Source: Pipra filicauda (lineage: Eukaryota; Chordata; Aves; Passeriformes; Pipridae). From it: a DNA stretch of 64,000 bases. Position 1 is the stretch's first letter; the number at the start of each line of letters is the position of its first letter. Under the pieces are notes generated by a model. That model did no database searches, was not told the origin of the DNA, and was given only the letters and a program-made list of their open reading frames with translations. Location of the stretch: NCBI RefSeq assembly GCF_003945595.2, contig NW_024104909.1, forward strand, positions 372,001 to 436,000, in the 5' to 3' direction. Positions 55,961 to 64,000 of this stretch are shown here, in pieces. The translations under genes were made by a program, and so were the position numbers.

Positions 55961-56949
55961 CTCTAGTGGAAGGAAATACAAGTAAACGCATCCTCTGTAA
56001 GTGGCTTCAGCTTTCCATGGACATCTGTGTCCCCCGTTTCCTCTTCGGCTGGCCGAGCCGCTTCTGTTTTCCCTCTTCCCATGACCCATATGTTGCTTTT
56101 TCTCCTTAATCCTGCCCACAGCTCCCAACAGTGAGGGCCAGAGCAGGGAGGAAAGGAGCCTCAGCTGCCTCTGACCCATTGCCACTGATGGAAAGTTCAT
56201 GTCAGCTGCAGCTGCAGCCTCAGCCGTGGCCAAAATCCAGGCTGTGCACTGGGTACCTGCTCACCTAGTTGGACCCAATGCTGCTTTTGCTCCTTTCCAT
56301 GGGCAGAAATCCAAACGCTCGGTGCTTTCTGTGTGATGAAGGGGTGCCATTGCCCCAATAACAAACTATTTCCACCTTGCAGTGGGTCTGGATGGGATTT
56401 TCAGCAGCTGAGACGGGTCAGCCCAAGCCAGAGGACACCAAGAGGAGCTGTGGTGGGGGGAGCTGAAGGGAGACCCTCTTCTGCCTCTCCCACAAGACTG
56501 ATGGAATTGCAAAGTGACCAGAAGCTGTGGCTGAAATTTAGGTAATGCCAAGAGAGGCAGGTGGGAGTGACAACAATGAAAAGCCAGGTATATCAGGTCA
56601 TGGCGTGTCCTGTGCTGCTGTTCCTTACTCAGAAAGGCCTTAAAGCCCAGACATTGCCTGGGGAAAGGCAAAAAATCCCAAGTAAGACTCAGGGCGAGGG
56701 AGCTGGAGATACAAATGGGCAGCAAGGAAAAATAAACCCTGTGTCAAGGACAATACTGGTGCCAGGAATAATACACTGAAAATTTTGGACCTGGTGGGAT
56801 CATGTGAAAGGTGCCCAGAGCTGTGAAGAATGTGTGTAGAATCACAGAGGGTCAGGAGGGATGGGGGGGGCACTAGGCCTGCCTAAATCTGGGGTAGATC
56901 TGGGGCTCTGGCAGCCACAGAGCCCGGCCAGCTGAGGACAGGGCAGGTG

Positions 56950-57170
56950 GGGATGGCCGAGCAGCGGGATGGAATGTGAGGATTGCAGGAATGCCCCGCG
57001 CTGGGCGGCAAAGAGCGATGACAACAGTGCCCACACCGCGGCTCTGGCCACGGCCCCGGGCTCTGCCGAGGAGGGAAAGGTTTCGCCAGGACCACAGGGA
57101 CACGGGGGGGTTTCCCCTTTTGCTTGCAAACGTCGTCGTCACGTATATAAACAGAAAACGCCAAGATGTG
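56950..57170 (+). promoter_or_regulatory. Isolated CpG-rich patch with TATATAAA
   Basis: A small CpG-rich patch (about 56995-57090) in AT-rich DNA is followed by TATATAAA at 57144-57151 and a donor-like AT|GTGAGT at about 57167. It could be a promoter of an unrecognised transcript; nothing downstream supports a protein. Confidence 0.2.
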
Positions 57171-60100
57171 AGTCAGCACAAGGGCAGTTTGGCTCCTGCG
57201 CAAGAACAGCCTGAGAAATGGTGGAAAGAGTTTGAAGGGGAGGTTTACTCTTGTTTCAGAGGTTTCAACAAGTAGTTTCATGACAGGTTCAATATGCACC
57301 CCTGATATACAAGAAAAAATAGTTTTAAAAATTTTAAAAAACTTATAAAACAATTTTTTTTTTCAATTAGTTGCTTCCTATTGATGAGGGGATACCTTTC
57401 AGTCTCAGCGAGTGGCCAAACATACTTTTAGCTTTGACATACATCAGAGAGCAGAAAGAAATGCAGGCAGTGTCTTCAGGTGAGCAGTAGATTCAAATTA
57501 TATAAAGGTGGTGGGTTTTTTTAGTAGCTGCTGAAAAAGTTTCGTGGCCCAGTGCTGTGATCCAGCACAACAAAAGGTCCTATTCACACAAGGGAGCGGA
57601 TCTGAGACTGCCTCAGGAATCTTAATTCCTGAATTTCTCACCTTTTTTTTTCTTCAAACATAAAGGATCCCAATGAACCAATTAAGGAGATCTTGACATG
57701 ATGGTTTTTTTCTGATAAAAATGCTACAGTTTGGACTCTGTTCTATAAACACTCTGGCCTTCACTTTTATCTCCAGGTGTGAATAATCCCATGAGGGTCA
57801 GCAAGCCAACCATGGATATAAAGTAAGGCACATGTGAAAAGTGTCTGCAGGATTGAGGCCAGTGATTGCAAAACAGTTTAAACTATAATCCTCCATTTTC
57901 ATTAGTTTATTGAAAAAGTTCTGCTGTGGGCTTGAAATCCTTCCTGTTTTGTTGAGCCAAAGGTGATTTTTCTCCCCAGGCAGTCTGAGCACAAACCTTC
58001 CCACTGGTTTTGAGTTGTCAGGCTTCAAAAATCCCATTTCCCACTAGGGACATTCTGCCCTTTTCATTGAGAGAACTCAACATCGACATCTATTGTGTAA
58101 ATAAAGCTAATTAAAGACAGTTATTACTTGCTGGACATAAAAGTCCTCCAACCCCACAGTCCAGTAGATTTGGCTGCTTTTGCTAAATGAAGCTTTGAGC
58201 TCTCCCTATGCTGCAGAAACAGTAAATACAACATTTTCAGCTTACTAAGAGGTTTCTTCAGCCCTGCTTGCATTTTCTTTAATATTTCAGGTTTTAAAAA
58301 AGGGAGCTTTTTCAGCACACATTGTTTGCCACACCTTTGCCTTGACATGCAGGAGGTGGATGGGGCAGCCCAGAACATCCCTGCTGTCAGCAACAAAAGG
58401 CACTGGGAGCATCCTGCATTCCTGTGTGTTCATTTCTCAGCCTAAAATAAAATTGAAATAAGACTTTGGGCCAAAAACTCGACCTCTTCAACCTCTTCTA
58501 GGATGCAGAGTGGGCAGAGGTGGTGGGCTCCAGGCAGTGACCACCTGAAGCTTTGTCCTGTTGAGGAGAGAAACGTCCTCCCACTAAGCTCTCACTGCCG
58601 TGTGTTGCCTTTCTGGGCAAAATCAAGGCTGTAATTCCGTGTCGCTGAAATTTCCGTGGTCAGTTCTTGTCTAAGGGAAGAGGGGAGTTCTGGGCTGGTT
58701 TGCAGTCAGGAGGAAGTCAGGAACATAACAATCTCTCCAAGAGCCCTGCCCACATTTCTGGCTTGGAAAAAGGAGTTTGAGGTTGCAGCAAAGTGATGGA
58801 CTCAGCACCTCCTGCTCTGGTGGGTAAGACAGGGCAGGAGGAAAGATCTGGTTAAAAATCAACACACCTCCACTCCAAGTGTCTCTAAAGGAGTCCACAG
58901 GCCTTGACTGTGAACTGAACACAATGAGAAAAGGAATCGAGAGACCCAGATTAAGAACAAATCCTTCATTAAGGGCTTAACTGGTCCACATAAAAAAAGC
59001 AAACATGGCAATCGTTGTTTGGGCTGTAATAGAACAAGATTTAATATGTGTTACAACCGTGTAAAGGGGAAGGGAATATTTTCCCTGGTTGTCCACAGGC
59101 CAAAGCTGAGGAAGGAAGTGAAACAAGGATGGTAAAAGAGGAGAAAGGAGAAGACAGGAAAAAGCCACTTAGCACAATAAATCTGCTTCTCAGCCCTCAC
59201 TTCCCTGGTGCATGGCTGGGGCCTTTTCTCTTTCTCTGAACACACGTCTCCGTCTCCCAAAATCATGGCAGGGACTCACAGGAGTGTGGAACATCCTTCA
59301 GCTGAAGATGGTGGCATATTTTACTTTAATTTTTCAGCTTTGTAGCTTATTTAGGAGCAGGTTCTTCAGGCACACAGGAATTTAACATTAATAACTGAGA
59401 TGTTTTGACTGGATGCATAAGAAACACAATCTGCTTGTTTGTTTGTTTGTTCATACTGAAGAAATTTCAGCTCCTGGTTTTGTTTTCCAAGTGTTCTGGG
59501 AATTCCCAAATTAACAGACAAGACGTGGAACAGTTTCAGGTGTGAGGTGACAAGATGGGGTCACACACAGTAGCATGGCCTGCATCAAATTCCCCTTTGA
59601 GATATCCTTTGGTAAATAACTCATCTCTCTGACTCCACCACAACAATCTCTGAGCAGTTCTCGCAGGGACAAACCACGCAGAGCCTCTGGAAGCTGGAGG
59701 GAACTTTTGGTGGGAAACTGCAGAAAAGCCTGTCATGGGATTTTTCCTGCCTGTGTCATTAAGAGTTTAACATGTGCCACGAAGCACGAGGGTTATTTGA
59801 TTTTTGCCTATCAACAGTGACTCCCCTTAACCCAATTCAAGGAGATTCCTGGTTTATAAAAGGATTAGGGCCCCATTCCTAAGGCCTGGTTACATTTAGC
59901 CAGTAAATGCTGGACTGTGGCGTTTCTCCCTTCGCGACCTTTCACTGTGTTCTGTGTGCCCTTTTCACCAAACACTGGCTGCGTTTTCAGTTCCCAGAGC
60001 TGTTATTCCCCCTTCCCTGTGGAAGCAGCCATTCCCTCCTACCTCTGTCAAAAGGTATTTAATGTATCTGCCTCATCCACAACCAGCAGGACCCAGACCT

Positions 60101-60339
60101 GAGCGAGTTCACCCTTTATTTCCACAATACACTGCAGTTGTCAGGGCAGCACCATAGGTAAAAATGCCTGGGAGATGTGATCACCACCACAGCCAAAGTG
60201 TTAGGTTTTAATGTTCTCAGTAACATTTTCTTACCAATTTTTTTCCCCCTGAAAACAGAACTAGGCACGTGGCAGAAACATGCATTCACCCTCAGTTTTA
60301 AACATGATTTTTGGGAAGGTGTTTGCTCTCACACTAAAT

Positions 60340-60441
60340 CTGGTCTAGGGGAGGGTGTCCCTGCCCATGGCAGGGGGTTAGAACCAGATGATCTTTATGA
60401 TCCCTTCCAACTCAAGCCATTCCATGATTCTTTGATTCTAC
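60340..60441 (+). mobile_element. CR1 LINE 3' end, intergenic
   Basis: Sense CR1 tail: GGTGTCCCTGCCCATGGCAGG, GATGATCTTTATGATCCCTTCC, ending CCATGATTCTTTGATTCTA. Only about 100 bases. Confidence 0.88.
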
Positions 60442-63400
60442 AAATTACCCTGTATGACTTTTTCTTGTTTCATCAACATCTCAAGCCTACCACCACAGCA
60501 ACAAATTGAAATAAGGACTGGTTCCAGTGTTGGCAGACAGGAGAAGTGAGCTTTTTCCAAGCTTAAGAACAAAAGCGTGTAAAAAATTTTCTTAAATACA
60601 AACTAAAAATTGACACAATAGCTTCTCAATGCCTTCCACTTCATACCTGTCACATCACTGCTGAATTTTTTGGATATATCTGCTCTGATTGGAGTACTGG
60701 AAGTCATCTATCTTCCTGGACAGAACCAGAGTTGCAGCCAAAGAAATGAAATCCCAGGTATAGGTGAGAAAAATGCTCTCCTCTACCTTTTTTTTGGGGG
60801 GGGGGGGGAGGGAGAAATAAAGGCACCAAAAATCCAGTATTACTGAGTTCTGTTATTGGGGTTTTTTTAATTCTGGCACCCACAGGGCAGAATGACAGAT
60901 CTGTGGTTAAAATAGAGCCAGGAAAAGAGCAAGTGAGTCTATTCAGGGATGCATTTGGGAACACTCTGCTTGGCTCAGACAGCGATGGCTCTCACCAGAT
61001 CCATTCCCAGCTCGGCCGGGCTCGGGGTCACCTTTCCATTGCGGATCAACCGAGACGAGGGATCAAGTCGCAAAAATGCCACAGCAACTCCCTCTTCTTC
61101 CTAGAAACCTAAATTTAAAAAGTGCTTGGTGCACACATAGCAGATGTTTCAAGAAGTTTTACCCTGTGTAATTCCTTGCAATTCCTTGGCGGGGGTTTTC
61201 TGTGGGTTTGCAGCAGGTCTTTCCCCCAAACCCGTGGTGTGTGCACGAGGTGACTGCAGAACCCTGGAATTGTGCCTGAAAATCCTCATTTCTGCCACTT
61301 TTCAGCTGAATAACCCAAAACACTAAATATAAAATGTGTTGCAATTTGCAACTGCGCTATTGCAAAAATCAGAAAATGGTAAAATTGCGTGTTGCAACAT
61401 TCACACCTATTGCAGAAACAACTTTTTTTTTTTCAAATCTCTACAGTTTCCTTCATAATTCTGCAGGAAATTCCTGTACCGAGGGTCACCCTAGGAGGAA
61501 TCCTGCCTGCAAGGTTATATGAATACTTTAGACTTAGTTTAGAATAATTTACTTTTTAAATTGTAATAATACAAATTACTTTTGCTGCTCCTGTAAAAGC
61601 TCCCCTTTCCATCAGGGTCTTCCCACACAAACTGCTATGAAGACAAGTTGGCTAAATAAGTGAGCTGTGAGAATGAAAAGGTTTTATTTTCTGCTCCTCC
61701 TTGGCTTCATAAACCTTATTTTGCAAGATCCTGTAAGGTGTGATGTTATACAGGTGGAGGAGCATCAAGGCACAGGGGAACAGCACATGGGCATCCAGCC
61801 CTTCTTTCAGAGGAGATAGAGGGAAAGCTTCCAGAGAAAGTAAAATACAACAGGACTTTGCCTGAGATAAAGGTTTGTTTCCCTCAGTAATGGTTGCATA
61901 TCCCACCTGCACAGGGTTTGAGAGAGGTTACTGGGTTTTGTCTGCCCAAAGGGAAAACGAGGAGCACTCATGGGAAGGGGGCACAAGCAAGTGCTGCTTG
62001 ACAGACCCCTGAAGCTTCATTTTGAACGGGTGTCCTTCTGCAGAGCACCAAAAATTATGGATGCTACACGTGCAAGAGGAAAAGCTGCCCGGCTTGAGAA
62101 GGGCAAATGTGAATGGCCTGACCTGGAGACACAGAAACTCCTCCCTAATTTAATCACATAAGGACTACTTTTATATTGCCTTTTCACTCCCTTCCATGAA
62201 GTCTTCCCGACGACTTTAAGTGTCATTTCCCACTATTTGACTGCAGCTCTTGGTCATTTTCACTGTTTTTTTGCTATTTTATGCTGGGCTATAAAGTGGA
62301 GTTACAGCATGGCAGCGGGAGTGACTCAACTCTACCTTGGGAATGCTGGATGAGCACCACTGTAGCTGATCTCTAGTCAGTGTTTTAGAGCTTCTACCCT
62401 GTCTTCTTGCCCTCATTTCTTAATGACTTAAGACTTGGCTTCAGCTTGGTTGTAGCCTGTCCCTTGTCTCCCTAATTTGAATGTCCTGAGAAGCTGCAAG
62501 TAGCTGGAGCAGGAGCTTGATGCTGACTTGAGGGGACACGAGCGACTGCCACTTGTACAGCCCTTCTCCTGCTCTTTACTCCTCTGTACTTCCACACCCA
62601 CACAGTCCCACTCACAGCAACACGAACACTCCTGTTTTGAGTCAGAAAATGCCTTCTTATTTCCCTTTCTTTTTTTAAAGAAGCAGAGTGTCACACAAGT
62701 CCCTCCATTGAGTGTTCACAGCTATAAAAGCCCGTTAGATGAGGCTGTATTTGCAGGCAACAGTGGGACTTCCTCTCTTCGGAAATGGAGCAACTTTCTA
62801 TTTTGGGCTGTGCTGACTCAAGGGTGAGGTACCCAAGCTGATTCAGCAGCTTGGCAAGCCAGGAGAACTTCTGGTTATGAACAGGATGAACAATAAATTT
62901 TAAGTTTGTCTTCGTCTTACAGAAATGTATATTTGAGTGAAGCCACCTCCTGGTGGCAGACATTTTGCCAAACAAGCAGAATATTCTGCATTGCTTTCAG
63001 CATAAAGACCTCTCCAATGAAACAACCATAAAGCCTGCAAGTAAAATCCTGGTCCCACAGGAGCCAGAGATTCCCACTCAGCCAGACCAGGATTTATCCT
63101 CCCTCTTGAGTCACATAAAAAGATCCAATTCACATAAAAAGGTCTTCTACTGCTTACTCACTTATTTTATCTGTGCATCTGGTATACAAAATTGTCTCAG
63201 TAACATGAATAAGTTGAACAGCAATTTCAGAAGGATGAAAGCACACGACACAAAACCAACCTGGCCGCTGTGAGGAAGTGAGAAGAACGCACCACCCACT
63301 TACTCAGCTTCCGTGGCTTCGTATGGAAAAGATGTCCTTGTGCTCTTCTGCTATGGAAAAATGAGATAAGCACTGTGATACTTGAACAATCTTAAAAAGC

Positions 63401-63607
63401 ACGGAGCAGGAACAACGTTTCACAATATTTTCTAATGTTTGCCTGTTAATCTGTGAACAGAAGTCAGAAAATCTGGTGGGTTTTGTTTTTTTTAATGAGT
63501 TCTTTCACCTAGAGGTTACCAGGACTCAAAACAAAGCTTGCAATGAATGCTGCACGTGTCCACAAGGATGAAGACAGAGAAGTTTGTAAGAAAGTGAGAT
63601 GTTGCCA
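60442..63607. other. Gene-poor AT-rich intergenic DNA
   Basis: Base composition is clearly AT-richer than the left half. Homopolymer tracts (G run at about 60797-60808, T run at about 61424-61434) occur. No exon, RNA gene or transposon could be supported; ADCY9, the next gene in the mammalian order, is not seen. Confidence 0.4.
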
Positions 63608-63613
63608 TTTATT
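63608..63613 (-). terminator. Polyadenylation signal of the minus-strand edge gene
   Basis: AATAAA on the minus strand about 230 bases after the TGA at 63845-63847. Supports a genuine 3' UTR for the candidate terminal exon. Confidence 0.45.
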
Positions 63614-63844
63614 AAGGTAAGAAAGGAGGGAACGGGGCATCCGAGCTGTCTCCCTTGAATCTGTGTGATGGTCAAAACAGATTTTAACATATTTGCCTCC
63701 AATATTTATGCTGTTTCCAGATAGGATCAATAGTCCATGACGCCTGTTCTTTCAGGCTGCAAGTTTTCCTTTGACAGCACACAATGAAAGCTGCAAACTT
63801 CTTAATAGTATTCCTCCTCCCCAGCTCCACCAACCACGCCGGCA

Positions 63845-63958
63845 TCAAGACACGCCGTTGTTCCAGCCAGCAGTTCCCATGTCATATTCTTCTGCCTCGT
63901 GAAGGCGGTTTGTGAAGTCTAAAAAAGCATCATGTGGGTTGTCACATTTCAGAACCCC
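63845..63958 (-). CDS. Candidate terminal coding exon of an unidentified gene (partial)
   Basis: On the minus strand, an AG at 63960-63959 (TTATTTAG) opens a 37-codon frame ending in TGA: GVLKCDNPHDAFLDFTNRLH then EAEEYDMGTAGWNNGVS. Composition is protein-like rather than simple, it is preceded in frame by a TAG that would be part of the acceptor, and a 3' UTR of about 230 bases with AATAAA follows. The polypyrimidine tract before the AG is poor, and the gene continues beyond the window. I do not recognise the family. It could be chance, or a pseudogene broken by that TAG, since the same frame stays open up to the window edge. Confidence 0.4.
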   Translation of the reverse strand, partial: GVLKCDNPHDAFLDFTNRLHEAEEYDMGTAGWNNGVS

Positions 63959-64000
63959 CTAAATAACTCCGTGTGGCTCCATCAGATAAGCGGCGAAGCA

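Noticed and set aside
57798..58396. Two minus-strand open frames of 79-90 aa in the intergenic region
   Set aside because: No splice context, no recognisable domain and no downstream polyA arrangement; length is expected by chance in AT-moderate DNA.
59536..59736. 66-aa minus-strand frame that looked transposon-like
   Set aside because: No flanking repeat or motif of reverse transcriptase or transposase could be recognised.
50020..64000. ADCY9 first exon expected by synteny
   Set aside because: No adenylyl cyclase sequence could be found on either strand; it probably starts beyond the window.

Overview
This is vertebrate nuclear DNA, almost certainly from a bird. Coding exons are bounded by GT/AG introns. 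At least seven truncated CR1 LINE 3' ends are present, several ending in the typical ATTCTATG-like tail. Introns are short and GC-rich, and G-rich minisatellites are dense, as on an avian microchromosome. The gene order CORO7 (+), PAM16 (+), GLIS2 (-), TFAP4 (+), SRL (+) is the human 16p13.3 block read in the opposite orientation.

Layout. 1-2190: the last eleven coding exons of CORO7, with stop and polyA signal. 2205-4902: a GC-rich minisatellite, then the small complete gene PAM16 (126 aa). 5420-13800: GLIS2 on the minus strand, tail to tail with PAM16; five coding exons (526 aa, five C2H2 zinc fingers), a long 3' UTR, and a probable noncoding first exon in a CpG island near 13.6-13.8 kb. 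13.8-17.4 kb: intergenic DNA with a CRE cluster and three successive tandem-repeat blocks. 17468-25635: TFAP4 complete (seven exons, 338 aa). 26946-50020 or further: SRL (sarcalumenin) complete, with a TATA promoter, a signal-peptide exon, a 927-bp acidic cassette exon, and an EHD/dynamin-like GTPase domain over the last three exons. The phases allow a 472-aa short form and a 781-aa long form. 50-63.6 kb: AT-richer, gene-poor DNA with possible extended SRL 3' UTR, CR1 fragments, a minisatellite and possible conserved noncoding elements. The right edge (63608-63958, minus strand) has the signature of a terminal exon of an unidentified gene running off the window.

The genes do not form a functional operon. 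CORO7 (Golgi/actin trafficking), PAM16 (mitochondrial import motor), GLIS2 (zinc-finger transcription factor), TFAP4 (bHLH-zipper factor) and SRL (muscle SR calcium buffering) are linked by ancient synteny only. The one mechanistic link visible is CORO7-PAM16, where exon phases would allow an in-frame readthrough fusion. I found no clearly new biological system. The most unusual items are the SRL acidic cassette exon, the CR1 insertion about 16 nt from the GLIS2 zinc-finger exon acceptor, the repeat cluster before TFAP4, five CACGTG boxes in TFAP4 intron 1, and the unidentified terminal exon at the right edge. Splice sites were read by eye and protein identities rest on recall of human orthologues, not on a search.
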